Assembly: GCA_013399115.1 (NCBI GenBank)
Contig: VXAA01003254.1
Location: forward strand, 62,001-126,000
Length of the DNA stretch: 64,000 bases
From: Anseranas semipalmata
Lineage: Eukaryota > Chordata > Aves > Anseriformes > Anseranatidae
Direction of reading: 5' to 3'
Each line of letters opens with the position of its first letter. Positions within the stretch are counted from its first letter, which is position 1. Below are positions 36,346 through 49,642 of this stretch, piece after piece. The notes under the pieces were generated by a model. That model saw nothing but the letters and a program-made list of their open reading frames with translations. It had not been told where the DNA came from and did no database searches. The translations under genes were made by a program, and so were the position numbers.

Positions 36346-39300
36346 AGTGAAATGCAGCTGAGAAGTCCCTGTTCAGCAGTGGGAAAGCTTTCCATCTTCC
36401 TGGAGCTGGCTATCAGTCCTAAACCTGCCTCCTGCAAGCCACTATTTGGGAAAGGACTAAATGGGCACTCCCAGTACAGCTATTCAGTGGCTATTGCTGT
36501 GGTTACACTACAGCCACAAAACAATCTCAAGGCTATGCTGAGAAGGGAATTTTATTTCTGACAAAATTGACCAAAACCCAGGGGGAATCTAGATCAATAA
36601 ATGAATGAAGGAGGGTGATGGGTGCCAATGTTATTCTTGCAAACTACATGCCTAAATTATGGTAGATTTGATTTCTGGATGCATTTCTGTTCTCTGTTCA
36701 AATGCAAAAGACAAGAGTTTGCAGCTTATTGTGAGTGGGAGAAGCCACATCTTCTGGTTTTCAACCTGTAGTTACAGTGACAAGTAGTGCGGAACTGAAG
36801 TAGCATAGCTATAATGGAGGCATAATCTTGTAACTGTGTGTCTTTGTAGGCAGTTATTTCTACCACAGAAATTTGACAACTAATTTTAATTTCACAATAA
36901 AGCCTATTGTAAACAATGACAAGTATAAGACCTGCTTATACAAGCTTTAGTGCAAAAAGGAAGCAAACTGGAACTTTCATCAGCTGTAATTTGCACCTAA
37001 TAAAGTTATCCTGTTTGCTTGGATTATGAACTCAAGCCAAAGACTTCCTGTAGTTCAGAAGTCCCTAGGATGATGCACGATTCATTATTCTCAGTGTTCT
37101 GCAAAGCCACACCAGTTTGGTTTCTTTTTGAACAATAAAACAAAACAACAATAAAAGAGCATTAATTTCTAATTGGAAAAAAAATAAAAAGGAAAATCGG
37201 AAAAAATAACTTACAACAACAAACTTGTAAAATAAAAATGCAATTATAAGTGAAAAGTCATTCTCTTACATTGTGAACTAAAACTCACCTGCTGTAGCAG
37301 TTCAAAACCTCTTGAAAATAACATGTTCCATATATTAAAAGTTTGAATTTCAGGTTAAAAAAATATAATTATCTTCTGGGAGTTGTTACTGATGAACCAA
37401 TACTAACATGATTAGGGCTGAACAGAAGTCAGGGTTGTGGTGTTGTCCTCCATTATAAGTGTTTCCATATGAAGTTTCTATGAATCCAGGTGGTTTTCGC
37501 TCTGCTATGTATAAGGCTTTTTTATTTCTGACCATGTCTATGTGAGACTTGTAGATCTCCTTTTCCATATTTCACTTTATTTCCTGCCAAAGTAAAGCTG
37601 TACAGTGAGTGTCAATACAAATGTAATCTGAATGATTGCTTGTTGGCTATTTCATTCTTTTTTACTAACTGACAAAGTAACATCCAATAAATAGAAAATT
37701 ATTCAGCCCACAAAGTTTTTATGGGTATAGTTACAGAGAACAGAGTTATCTTAACAAGAAGTGTCTATCTGAATCCTTTCCTAGTGCCATAACAATAGGA
37801 ATAAATAGACTGTAAACAACCAGATGATCATTTTAGTTATATTTTTTCTTTAAAAATTATATCAGAAATTTCACATGAAAGTTCCATCATGAACTGTACT
37901 TCTTTATCAAGTAATACAATCTTTCTGGAATGTTCTTTCAGGTTCCTGAGATCATGAGTCTACGAGGAAAAGCCAAATCCTATGCAAATTAAAGGAAGAG
38001 AAAAGAGATCTGGGAAAGTACTGTTGCAAACAGGTAAAATGTCAGCAAAATCAATGCAAATATTTAATTTATAGCAGAAGAAGATCTTGGTCAGAATTAT
38101 TTCCTACAAGAATTCCAGTAATTCTTTAAAGATCAAATTACACAGTTCTCCTGAATTTGTGCGGAAAATGTTGTGACATTAAAAGAAACTTGTTGGAGAG
38201 ATTTTCAGTATTTTCTGGTTTTGGATAAGTTGTGAAGCTTATAAAGATACTCCCTCCAAGCCAAATGTAGTAAATGTAGAAATACAAACACATAGCTGAT
38301 ATTCATTTTCTTCAGTCTCAATGAAAAAGTTTCAGCTCAATTGATTGTGAATTCTGATTAATTTCTTTTAACTGGAAATGTTATCTGCTTATCTGCTGTA
38401 CACATATTCTTGAAATGCATGTTAAAAATTGCATGTTTGAAGAAGAGATTGAAGAAGTTCAGGTTTGGTAAATGACAACTCAGAAAAGAGACCTGAAATC
38501 ATAAGTGCTAGGTTTTCATATTAACTTGGCCCCTGGTTTAAAAATCTTGCACTGAAATTGTAGGCTCACTAAAGCCAAAGGGATTGTTGCCATTGTTTTC
38601 CACAGCTCTGGGGTTTCAAACTTCCTTTGAATATATCTTGTAAAATATTCCATTAGAAACCATTTCTATCAGATTGATTTTCTACCCTTTTTATTAGGAT
38701 ATGTTCATTATTATCTTTTGCTTGGGCTTCAGACTGTCTTTGGAAAAAAAATGTCAAAATTACCGTCTTGCTCCTTGTCACATGACATGACAAAATTTTT
38801 TTTATTTTTATTTTTCCCAACTGGCTGCTCTCCATACGCTAAATAAGTTGTGTTGTAATAAAGCAATTGGAAATAAAGTCCAGTATTTTCCAAGAACCTA
38901 AGTGAAGCAGTATTCAACCTTCTCTCGGAATTCAATAGTAATCATACATCTGATTCCTTTAGGCTCTTTTGATTATTGCAGCCTCCAGTTGCTAAGAAAG
39001 TAAAGTTTTTGGCCTCCTTTACAATAAAATATTCTATAAATCCAAGTGTACCTTCCTCTGCAAAGGAGTTCTTCCCTTCTCATTTCCTAAGTTCCCTAAT
39101 TTCATCCACATGCCTTTCACCAGTGTCTGTAGTCAGACTGAGGATTTCAATGTGTGTCCAAATGTCATATTTCTACGAACAGATTGCAGAGCCTATCAGG
39201 CTTTAAAACTTGATTGGCCATCAGCTGTTCTTTGCAATTGTTTGCTTATTTTTTAACTTTAACAAGACACAGAGAGGCTCAAAGCTGGGGTTACAGTGTG

Positions 39301-39779
39301 TGCAGTTTAATTCTTTGTCTCCTTTTTCTTATTTCACATTGTTTTTATGAAGTCATTCTGCAACATCTGTAGGACAGGATTTAAGCCCTGAATTTCTGCA
39401 AGTGGGCCTTCCCTGAAGCACTCCAAATTCAGAAATGCTTACATAAATGAAGAGATTAGAACACTATAGTAATATCAGGGCCCAGTAGTCTGGTATAGCA
39501 ACTTGCTCTTCACTGCAGATGGTAGGGACAAAATGCTCCAGTGGAACGGCTTTCTGTCAAAAAGCACCGTTCCATCAAAATAAAAATGCTCTGTGAGAGT
39601 TTTTTAAATCTCACTTTATGTTCTTCAAAGGAAAAAATGGAGAGAGGGATGCACTGAAAAAGGGGCTGGCCTGGAGTTGGCCTCTTCCTTAATATCCTCT
39701 TCTCCTTTTTCTCGGCCAGTGACTATACTCTTGGAGGTATTTCAGTAACAGGAGGAGGAACCTATATGAGATCAGCTTC
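36346..39779. other. Unique DNA, no gene seen
   Basis: No gene recognised. The first 200 bases might include more CR1 sequence, but I cannot align it by eye. A/C-rich sequence lies at 37130-37160 and an A/T run at 38798-38817. Short frames have no domain features. Confidence 0.5.
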
Positions 39780-40705
39780 TTTTAGCTGAGGCAGTAGAAG
39801 ATGCTTGTGCTCTCTCTGGCCCCAGGACACTTATCTACCTGGACTTGTGCAAAGCATTTGATACTGTCATGCACAACATCCTTGTCTCCAAACTGGAGAG
39901 ACATGGATTTGATCCACTCTGTGGATAAGGAATTAGCTGGATGGTCAAACTCAAAGAGTAGTGGTCAATGGCTCGATGTCTGAGTGGAAACTGGTGACAA
40001 GTGGTGTTCCTCAGGACTCTGTATTGGAACCAGTACTACTTAACATCTTTATCAGCAACATGGACAGTGGGATAGAGTGCACCCTCAGCAAGTGTGTAGA
40101 TGACACCAAGCTAGGTGGTGCAGTTGACAGATTGGAGGGAAGGGATGACATCCAGAGGGACCTTGATAGGCTCAAGAGGTAGGTCCATATGGACAACAGG
40201 TGATTCAACAAGGCCAAGTGCAACATCCTGCGCTTCAGTCAGGGCAATCCCCAGCATGAATACAGGCTGGGTGTGCATATAGAGCAGCCCTGCAGAGAAG
40301 GACTTGGGAGTGCTGGTGGGTGAAAAGCTCAACATGAGCCGTCAATGTGCACCTGCAGCCCAGAAAGCCAATTGTAGCCTAGGCTGCATCAAAAGAAGTG
40401 TAGCTAGCTGGTCAAAGGAGTTGATTGTCGCTCTTTATTCTGCTCTCGTGAGACCCCACCTGGAGCACTGCATTCAGCTCAGGGGCCTCCTACATTAGAA
40501 GGACATAGATGTGTTAGAGTGGGTCCAGAGAAGGGCCACGAGTATCATCAGAGGGCTGGAACACCTCTCCTGTAAAGAAAGGCTGAGGGAGTCGGGGTTG
40601 TTCAGCCTGGAGAAAAGAAGGCTCCAGGGGGAACTTATTGCAGCCTTCCAACATTTAAAGAGGGCCTACGGGAAAGATGGGGAGGGACTCTTTATCAGGG
40701 AGTGT
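39780..40705 (+). repeat. CR1 LINE fragment, both 5'- and 3'-truncated
   Basis: Reverse transcriptase remnants run in order. '[18 protein letters not shown]' starts near 39830. '[18 protein letters not shown]' is at about 40000-40055. The catalytic box is CVDD at 40093-40104, with both aspartates kept. '[19 protein letters not shown]' is at 40304-40360, '[10 protein letters not shown]' near 40455, '[20 protein letters not shown]' at 40553-40610 and '[15 protein letters not shown]' near 40665-40705. Frames change between phases, and stops occur at about 39926 and 40496. The element stops abruptly at a TA-rich microsatellite. The terminal RT segment, the 'gatgatct' box and the octamer tail are missing. 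This is a different CR1 subtype from the 13.35 kb copy. Confidence 0.93.
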
Positions 40706-40757
40706 AGTGTGTATATACATATATATATATATATATGTTTTATATATGTATGTAATG
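40706..40757. repeat. TA-rich microsatellite at CR1 breakpoint
   Basis: A 'gtgtatatacatatatatat...' tract with a TATG-type right end begins exactly where the CR1 homology ends. It is an AT dinucleotide repeat with self-complementary character. Confidence 0.88.
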
Positions 40758-43099
40758 ATGAATCCATGGCTCTCATGCATTTTAACATGTATAGAATTGT
40801 TCATGCGTATTTTTTCTTTTTTTCCTTTTTTTTTCCCTAATTGTAACATTGTTGTATATTTAGGACAAAAAAAATCTGATTAAAACAAACATATGGAATA
40901 CTTAGAGCAGACAGTTAACCAGAGATCACTAAACTGAAATGTTATGCACCTCCGGCTCTGAATTGCCAACAACATGTGTTTAGCAGAACTATAAAGAAAA
41001 TCTCTATGCTCTTCATTATACTGATCCGTGACCTATAGGCAAGTGGTTGGAAGTCCCAGAGTAATGTTCTCCTGTACATTTTTGGCATGTCAGAATCTCA
41101 TTTATAGTGACTTGAAATTGAATCATATATGTCAAAGGGATCTGGAAGTCCCTGTGTTATATATCCCGTGCAAGAGGAAAAAAAAAAAAAAATCTCTTTT
41201 CAAGCTTAATTGATACCGTTCTCCACTAAATGCCTCTTGGTCATTGAAAACTAAATCCCATAAAATATACTTCTTAAAAAAAAAAAAAAATGAGCAAGAG
41301 CAGATACTGACAGCACAGCTTAAAAAAAAGAATCTAAAATAATAGTTATGAATATGTAAACTCCACAGAAAAACAGTGTGCAGGCAGTGGATTCTACCTT
41401 AACTTTTTGTCCCCAAACCAAAAAAATATATCTGGAAAAAAGCTGATGCCATCCAAGAGGATCAGATGTTGCTGATTATCCTCCCCTCCAAAGATTCTGT
41501 GAAAATGGAGGAATTAATTATTTTGTCTTTGCAGGCATTATTTCAATCCACCGAGACATTAGACATATTAGAATTCATGTAGTAAAACTGTGGGTTTCTG
41601 TCAAGCCCAGCAATATAAATGCAGGTTGCAAGGAACAGTCTCTCCAAATGCTTCCAGTAATGAGAAAGGTGGACCCCGTCAAATCAAAAGGGGTTATTAT
41701 GCCCTTGTAAGTGGGAAAATAATGACAAGAAGATGTGTTCTGAATATTAAAAATGTCCCATATAAAATCCCTCCCAGATGTAGCCCATGACTTTTGACCA
41801 GGTCAGTGAGTTCTAATGGACTGTAATGGGGTCCTCTGCTACAGAGGACAGAAACGTAGAGATGGACCAAAGCTACCTGGTTATAGGGGCCTGATTTCAG
41901 AATTAGAGAAGTATGATCTCTCTGCAAGTATCATACACTGTTGATATTCAAATTTTTGTGGAATCATCCTGTGAAAAAGAACAGGGAAATGAATCTTTGT
42001 TCATTTTTTCTGACTACAGAACATAATATCCTAGAATCAAAGCCTTAAGTCAAAGCCTTCTTTCAAAAGCCTCTATTGGTCTCTATATCATCTTCATTTA
42101 AAGGAGAAATTTTGCAAATACCTGGAAAAATAAATCAACAAATTGTAAAAATAATGGCTTTAAATGAAGTAAGAAAGAGACCGACCTAAACAACAGTGAA
42201 CTATTTTTCCTTCCCGCACAAAAATGTAAGCGTGATTGCGTTTGGAATCTCCCAAAGCTCATACAATCCCTCTCTACTGTTAATTTTTTTTTCTGCCTAA
42301 AGCCTTCTCTACAGTTGAACCTGTTTGAACTCCACACTCAACAGCACCTTTGGCAGTCACTTGACCTCCAGCTCACATGAGTGAATATACCAAATAATTA
42401 GTCTGTTATTTTACTTTTATATCTTAAAAACAAAACAAAACAAAACAAAACAAAACAAAACAAACAAAAAAACTACATGATGTCAAAGAGTGGTAAAATC
42501 AGTTTCTCCTCTTTCTATGGATTTTGCTTTCTGTACTCAGTTTTGCCTTGAACTCCAGCTCTGTGTGCAGACAAGAAGTGACTGATTTCCAGCCCTTGGA
42601 GGATAGTGGTCATGGCACACACTCATCTGACTTAAGACGACATGAGAAGGAAAATATAGGTGATCTTGGGATAGCTGGCACTTGGGATTATATATTTTCT
42701 CCCTAAATTTTGGTTTTACCTTACTTTCTTAATACAAGGAGTTTGAATACAGTGCTGGAATAGCCCACTTTAGTAGTACTCCACACTCGGAATACTGAAA
42801 TGAGTAAAGTTAAGTCAGAATGACAGTTGGCAGGATGTCTTTCTTGAGTGTGCCACTATCGTAGTCCTGGAATACACAATGCCTTCCATAAAAATCGGTC
42901 CAAGATTTGGATATCTTTTTCCATTAATTCGTGGCTTTTAGGTTTAATAGCTCATTAGAATTGCATATATTATGAAGAGTTCCTTTTCCTCAATGCTTCT
43001 CTCACAAATATGCTTTCAACTGCCGTTAAAGATTCCTTAGCAATTCAGAACAAAAAAAAATGCACCATGAAGTCTTCCCTCCAACTTTGACAAACATTC
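40758..43099. other. Unique DNA with simple repeats, no gene seen
   Basis: No gene or identifiable transposon. Homopolymers lie near 41177-41191 (15 A) and 41276-41290 (A). A (CAAAA)n tract is listed separately. Near 42030-42075 the word 'aaagcctt' recurs three times over a short distance, looking like local slippage. Confidence 0.5.
42426..42472. repeat. (CAAAA)n pentamer microsatellite
   Basis: About eight CAAAA copies are followed by a CAAA variant and an A run. This resembles an A-rich retroposon tail, but no body is recognisable next to it. Confidence 0.88.
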
Positions 43100-43156
43100 A
43101 AAGAAAGAAAGAAAAAAAGAAAGAAAAAAAAAAAAGAAAGAAAAAGGAAAAAAAAA
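43100..43156. repeat. (AAAG)n purine tract
   Basis: An imperfect AAAG repeat with longer A runs. It is the first of several purine/pyrimidine tracts in the right half of the window. Confidence 0.85.
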
Positions 43157-43721
43157 GTCATATCTAATCTTATTATTATTTTTTAAGCATATGCAGCAGA
43201 AGTGACCTGCTCACACTGACCGTGGGTATTTCAGAGGAATTATTCAAATGTACAAAACTGGGGAGGAATAAAGAACCACAAGCATAGTACTGTCATGTTG
43301 CCTGGTAAGAAGAAACATGGTGGGCTTATACAAATCCTGCCAGTGTTGGAAATATAAATGCTGCAATATGTCCAATTTCCAGATATAGCTCTTGAAGCAG
43401 GAGCATGGGTTGCCTCTGACACAATATGGATGGAGAGAAAACAGATTTGCTTAAAAATAATTCGCAAAATATATGTTTTGGATCTGTACTCACACATACA
43501 TATATCAACAAATGTTTACATACATATAACCAAATATGTATGTATGTATAGAAACAAATAGATTTGTTCTGCACTCACTATTTTAAAATGCATGAATATG
43601 TACATACAAACATAGAAAGCTGTTTATTGAAGCAGTCAGCCACAATCAATAGTAAAGGCATAGAATTTGACCTTTTGTTGTTTTTTTTTTACTTATTTCT
43701 TTACTTTCTCTTACTATGTTT
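43157..43721. other. Unique DNA with CA/TA-rich part
   Basis: No gene. At 43490-43555 an 'acatacatata' stretch is followed by 'tatgtatgtatg', which makes a loose inverted repeat of alternating purine-pyrimidine sequence. The open frames here have no family features. Confidence 0.5.
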
Positions 43722-43774
43722 TTCCTTCCTTCCTTCCTTCCTTCTTTCTTTCTTCCTTCCTTTCTTTTTCTTAC

Positions 43775-43841
<67 letters not shown>

Positions 43842-43846
43842 CTTTT
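43722..43846. repeat. (TTCC)n / (TTTC)n pyrimidine microsatellite
   Basis: About five TTCC units, then mixed TTTC/TTCC, then a long near-perfect run of about sixteen TTTC units ending 'ctcttttaatc'. Plus-strand frames of S/F/L and minus-strand frames of K/E/R are repeat artefacts. Confidence 0.95.
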
Positions 43847-46800
43847 AATCAAACATAACTGTCTGCTAGTACCTAAACAGGATAGAGACATTTACAAGTA
43901 AGAGGACCAATGTGCCAAATCAAATAACATTTATTTTACCAAAGGAGGGGGAAATGTCAGAAGTAAAGAAATCTGTTTTTACATTTAGAATATATTCAAA
44001 ATGCTTGAGGGGAAGCAGAGTAATCTCCTGCAGTTTTCTGAACAGAACATACTGTGTGACCAGTAACACTGCATCCAAAAACAATAATTTTACCTCTTTC
44101 TTCTTCCACTTTGCCCCTTTAGTTTTTCTCTTCCTTGAAATGGTTCACAGAGAATCCAGAATAGTTATAAATCAATGAATTTGCAGCATCTACCCAGATC
44201 AGCAAGGTACTGAGTGTCTCCCTACTAAGAGTACCCAGTGTGCTGAGCACTGTTGAAAACCTACACACTCTCTTTGGTACATCAGTAAGGGTTGAATTTT
44301 GAAAATTAGTCTGCCATGACAGGGGTATCTTGGAGAATTTGGCCCTGATTATATGCAATTGCAGCAAAAACTTTACAAAAGCAGCAATCACTAGCAAAGT
44401 TTGTTCATTCACTTGTTTTGTCAGGAAAACTCCAGCTGAACTTTTTTTGAACTAGAATGTGCCCTGATATTCCCCCCAAAATAAATTATAAAAACATTCA
44501 ATGTTTTGTCCTTAAATTTGTTCTTTCTGAATTAAAAAAAAAAAAAAAGCCACTACATTTTTGCAAAGTTATTAATATTAGTTTTAGGGAGCAGTTATTT
44601 CAGAACATCCTTTATACTGGCTTCAATCTTCAAGAAACTTTCCAAAATAATCTGAAAATACTGTTTTTTTATATTGTCTCTACTGGATACAAATATTTCT
44701 AAATGGAATCTGAACTGAGTAACGCATGCTCATCTGTGTTCAAGTCTGCCTGTACTTGTATAAGTGAATGGTCTGTGCTTGTGGACCTGTATGATAAAAG
44801 CAGTATATTTTTTATGTGGGGGGCAAAAAGTCCTTTACTTCTATCTCATAACTTATCTGCCACAAAGTATAATGATGGAATTTTTGACAGACATATACTT
44901 CTGTAGATAAACATGTTTTAACTCTTGGCATATTTACAGTAAATTAATTCTACATGCATTGGACTCTTTCCCTCTCATTATTATTTTGCTGTTAGCTAGT
45001 TTGGTCTCTGTTTCTTGACTATTTGTTTCCAGGCAACTCAGCTATGACAGAGACAATCACTCAAAATGATGAGCAGCGAGGTGTGCTGAACAAGCTTTTT
45101 GGTTGAGTTTAATAAAAAGTATTACTAACGGTGGATTAGCTTAGACATGAGAATTACCCTCTCCTGAGCTTGTATCCTCTGATAACACACATCACATGTT
45201 ATTGCCACAATGATTCATTATGGATAATTATTCATAATATTCATGACTTATTCAACTGTTTTGTCTTGAGTATTTGCTACTCCAGCTCCTTCATAAACGC
45301 TTCCCTGCCTTAATGGCTAGGCATTATGGCTTCACTGCCAACATCTCCAGGACACATTACTGTCTCCATTAATCTATGCAACTTTTGAAAGAATACATCT
45401 TTAAACCACGAAAAGGTGATGCAACGCTAAAGAGTATTATTAATGGGGCTGCTGGAGGCTGAACCACACTGATTAATTCTGCTTCTATGCACCTCTCTAA
45501 CCCCAGTGCAAGGTTTCAGGAAAACCTTTGTTGGGCACACATGTACCTGAAAGGAGGTTTTCTTCTTAAATTTGGATTCTGCTTGGGTCTTGCTTGATTG
45601 GTTTGTTTCTGTTTTTCACTTTTTCAAGTAGTTATTTGTTCTGTTCTGGCAATTTCTATAATTTAATAAAACTATGATTTAATGTGCTGTTTTATTGGTT
45701 GAAATACCTGCTTTGTTTTAATAAAGGGGGTTTTGTCATAAGCAGGAATATAGAAAATTCAGCAGCTTATAATCATAATTTCACTTTTTTTAATATTGCT
45801 TTCAGCGTTCATGGAACTTTTCATTGAAGTTTATGTTAGTCTATAAATAAACTCATACAACCAGAACACCTTACAATTGGTGATTTTATTTCTATCCAGG
45901 TAGCCTGAAGCTTTGCAGCCTTGTTTCCACAAGTTCACTGACTCAGGGCTGGGGCTCAGCTTAGCTGGAAAAATTCCAAGGTCCCTACAGGTGCTACAGG
46001 AAGCACTGCTGGCATTTCAGTGGGTGGCATTTTACATATGCAATTTTGCATTTTGCAATGGGTAGCATTTCCTTGCATATTGCAAAGCACCTTCCTTAGC
46101 ATCGTGCTAAACCCAAGAGGCATCCTACTGGAGCTTCTCAGACAAACTGGAAAATCAGTCCTGAAAATCTAGTCCGTTACACTCTTTGGAAGATCAAAAG
46201 CTTTGACATGAATAACCTGGCCAAATTACAATGAGGGTTTTGGTATTCCATACATTATCTGTATTTTCTGCTATTTCAAGAAAAAAAAGTGCGTAGTACA
46301 TTTTCCCAGTGACAGTTTTATTTAAGAAGCAAAATTGCAAATGGAAACTCAAATACCGTCCTTCTAAATGGCAGAGTTGGACCTACTGTCAAGGCCTTAT
46401 ACACGCTACCTCATGATATTTCCTTATGAACTGAACATCCTGATTCGATCACTTGATTTCTTTCGGTTTCAACTTCTACAATTCTTCAGATAGATTAATT
46501 ATACTAGCCTATATAATATGCATACACAAATTAATTTTAAGTATTGCATTTTTTCTCAAAAATGAAGAAGAAAGAAAGAATTGGAATTTTTCATAAAATC
46601 CAATATTACTTTGGAAAATATTCAGCAGGTTCTTTAAGATCATGTGCAGTGCATAACTGTGTCAAGCACTGAAATCAGCAGTCCTCTCCAGGGATTAAAT
46701 GTAAGTAATATTCTGAGTCTGCATCAGTTTTAAAAGGCATGAGTCAAATAATTATTTACTGACACTTGTATACACTGTCTGTTGATCATCTCCTGCCTTC

Positions 46801-48459
46801 TGTGATCAGCAATATGGGTTTTCAGCTTGCCAGCTACTCTGTGTTTCTGAAGAGAAAGACACACGCTTTCATGAGCTTTTTCACAACCTTTCAATCAGTA
46901 GTCCAAAGAATCCAACATTTTGCTCTTTAATGCTGATTTACTTCACAGTTATGTTTTGTGGGTGTATTTCTGCCATCTAGTTTCATATTTTATTATATTT
47001 TCCACTTCTTTAAATTGCCTCTTTTCTTGATAAATACATTTTATAAATTAAATCAGCATGGCCTGACCCAGCACATATTAAAATGCCATTTGAATCAGTT
47101 CCAAATTCAGGTGCTTATAAAAACAAATTTGAGGAGCAACTGTAATTCCAATCTCTCCTATGTTATGTGGGCAATTTAAAATTATGGAAATACTTCCAAC
47201 TTTATAGGCAATTTGAAATGAAAAGCAACCAGAATTCTGGGCATGTGCTCTGTATATAGGGATTTTGCAAATAGAAAGGCTTTTAAATGAAACTTCCATG
47301 TGCACCCATTTACCTAGTTCTGTGTATGTTCCAAATGAAAATTGCACATTTGTATTTTAAAATTCAGAATGCTGCCTTTATTGGACTTCTAGCCAATAAA
47401 GAGAACATCTGTACTATAACTGTAAACTGTCTGTTCAATTTGTACTAAATTCATGGATTATATAATGGACCTATATATTTACTATTCTTTCCTTATGATA
47501 GAATACATTTTGGGGGAGTAGGGAGTGGAAGACGGGAGGCTAAGCAATCGTTGGATCTGTAAGTAATAAAATATTACAGTAAAATATATAATCTTCTACT
47601 TATGCCAATATATTGCTATAAGAAGTGTACAAACAAGAAAGATATGTGTAGAAAAATATGTTTCTATATGTCATGCTTAGCTTTTCTTTGTTCATTGCAC
47701 ACATGTATGTAATCTCATTTGATCAGATCATTTTCCTGCCACAGTGAATCACTTCTTTACAGCTGATTGCCATGGTAGAAGAATTAGGTTCAACTGACTG
47801 TGAATTTCAAAGGTAGAACTTCACTTTAACAAGATCACTATTTATTCCTATCCTAAAGGAATAATTGTTGTCCTAGTTTACACACTAAGCAGCCCTACAA
47901 AGTGTGAAAGACTGTATAATTAACAACTAAGAAGCATTTCTCTCTATAGTAAGAATAAATCTTCAGCAAACCAAAACTATTTTTCATCATGGTTTATATA
48001 GATCTGTAGACTGTCATAATGATAACTGTCACTGAAGATAAATGTCCCATTTAATTGATAGGTGCAGCAAGAATTTATTAGATCACCTCAACATAGACTT
48101 ACAAGTGTAGGCTTACCCTTATATTTTCAGAAAGGTAAGCCTTCTGAAATTTTGTTGAATTTCATAATTAAATAAAATTGATTGAGAATTTAGTCCCTTT
48201 CTTTCAGTGAGGAGGTTGTCGTCATACCTGTGTATGAAAGGACCTTGAAGAAAAGGTTGTTAAAAGCTTGTGCTGGGCAGGCTGTTATCTGGTGCAGACC
48301 ACAAGAGCTCCACAGATTATTCCTATGTGCTAAGTGTCATCAGTAGAGGATGTCACCAACCACCAGCAGTTGGGAAAAGACTGAGGCTGCTGGAAAGCAA
48401 AACACCAGCACAGTCATGGTAGCGGAGGACTGTGAAGTACCCTTCACATGACCAGGCAG
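43847..48459. other. Unique AT-rich DNA, no gene seen
   Basis: No gene or transposon recognised over 4.6 kb. A block at about 45180-45490 is free of simple repeats and rich in ATTA/TAAT motifs, with an imperfect palindrome at 45217-45238. Near 46030-46090 the words 'gcattt' and 'ttgca' recur locally. Frames such as 44119-44412 (-) have no recognisable domain. Confidence 0.5.
45217..45238. promoter_or_regulatory. AT-rich palindrome with TAATTA core
   Basis: A 22-bp imperfect palindrome reading attatggataattattcataat, in which ten of eleven positions pair around an AATT centre. The core contains TAATTA, the canonical homeodomain half-site arrangement. This is a sequence observation only. Regulatory use is inference from motif content and the absence of repeats around it. 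Confidence 0.25.
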
Positions 48460-48640
48460 AAATGTGGAAATGAATCACTGGAACAAACTACTCAAGGGCG
48501 TGGTAGACTCACCATCACTAGAGGTTTTCGAGATGCGACTGGACAGGGTACTAAATAATCTAGTCTCCCTTTTCCTGTGAAAGGTTGGACTAGATGATCT
48601 TTCAAGGTCCCTTCCAACCTAGGCTGTTCTACAATTTTAT
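48460..48640 (+). repeat. CR1 LINE 3' terminal fragment
   Basis: The last ~180 bp of a CR1. A decayed RT C-terminus 'HWNKLLKGVVDSPSLEVFE' lies near 48476-48533. It is followed by 'ggttggactagatgatctttcaaggtcccttccaacc' (split over 48582-48618) and a degenerate tail 'gttctacaattttatgg'. It is 5'-truncated. The preceding 200 bases (48250-48459) may be older CR1 sequence but do not align well by eye. Confidence 0.93.
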
Positions 48641-49418
48641 GGAAAGAAAAAGCCGGGTAATATTATTGAAAAATCAACACAAGGAAGAATGATTCAAATT
48701 TGCCAGGAGGTAAGAAATCTGTTAGAAGGTAAGGCATTAGATACAGGCTTTGTACAAAACAAAATGGAACTAAGTGGTTTAAGGGAAAATTTTAAACTGG
48801 ACTTTATAGGGAGACCAAACATATAGAGGAGCACAAGGTACAGGATTGCACAGTCTTTAATGACAAAGTCTAAAAGATTTATTATCTGGCAAAAAAGTGT
48901 CACTAAAATAGTGAAGGATCTGAATAAATATAGTCATATTTCAACAAGGCACAGAAAAAGAGAGAGAGAAAAAAGAAACAAAAGATATACGTCTCTAGTC
49001 AAATACTGAGTAATACAATAGCAAATAACTTTTGTTATTGTATAAGTATACTTATCTTATATTTATAATCTACTATAAGTAGATTGATAATTAGACCTAT
49101 CAGAAACTGCAGAAGGTGAAACTGGTTGAAGACTAATTAGTTAAGAAACTGTAATACTAAGGGATTAAAAAAAATGTGCTGGTGGAAAAGTGGTTCCATG
49201 TATTAAGAAAGAATACATGAATTAGCTGTGTTGCTTCTTGCACTGCACCATAGACTCATACATATTCTGGAGTAAAAGAGAAATTAATGAAATTACAGAT
49301 TGCTGATGGTCTCTATCCTTACATGGATTTCTGGAAGCTGTACTGACTATTACTATTTAGGAAAAGGATCTTGGAAGTATAACAGACAGTTTTATATGCT
49401 TGGATGCTTAGTTCTCAG
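48641..49418. other. Unique DNA, no gene seen
   Basis: AT-rich DNA with short purine-rich patches ('aaaagagagagagaaaaaag' near 48956-48975). No gene or repeat family recognised. Confidence 0.5.
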
Positions 49419-49561
49419 AAAAGGTAAAAGAAAAAGAAAAAGAAAAAAAGAAAAAGAAAAAGAAAAAGAAAAAGAAAAAGAAAAAGAAAAAGAAAAAGAA
49501 AAAGAAAAAGAAAAAGAAAAAGAAAAAGAAGAAAAAAGGAAAAGGAAAAGGAAGANGAGAA

Positions 49562-49596
<35 letters not shown>

Positions 49597-49642
49597 GAAA
49601 GAGAAAGAGAAAGAGAAAGAGAAAGAGAAAGAGAAAAGAAAT
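49419..49642. repeat. (GAAAAA)n / (GAAAGA)n purine microsatellite
   Basis: A 224-bp purine tract in two parts. The left part is a near-perfect GAAAAA hexamer array. The right part is a GAAAGA-type array, joined by an irregular AAGGAAAAGG segment. An unresolved base (N) lies in the junction at 49556. The K/E/R-rich plus-strand frame at 49300-49662 is a repeat artefact. Confidence 0.95.
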
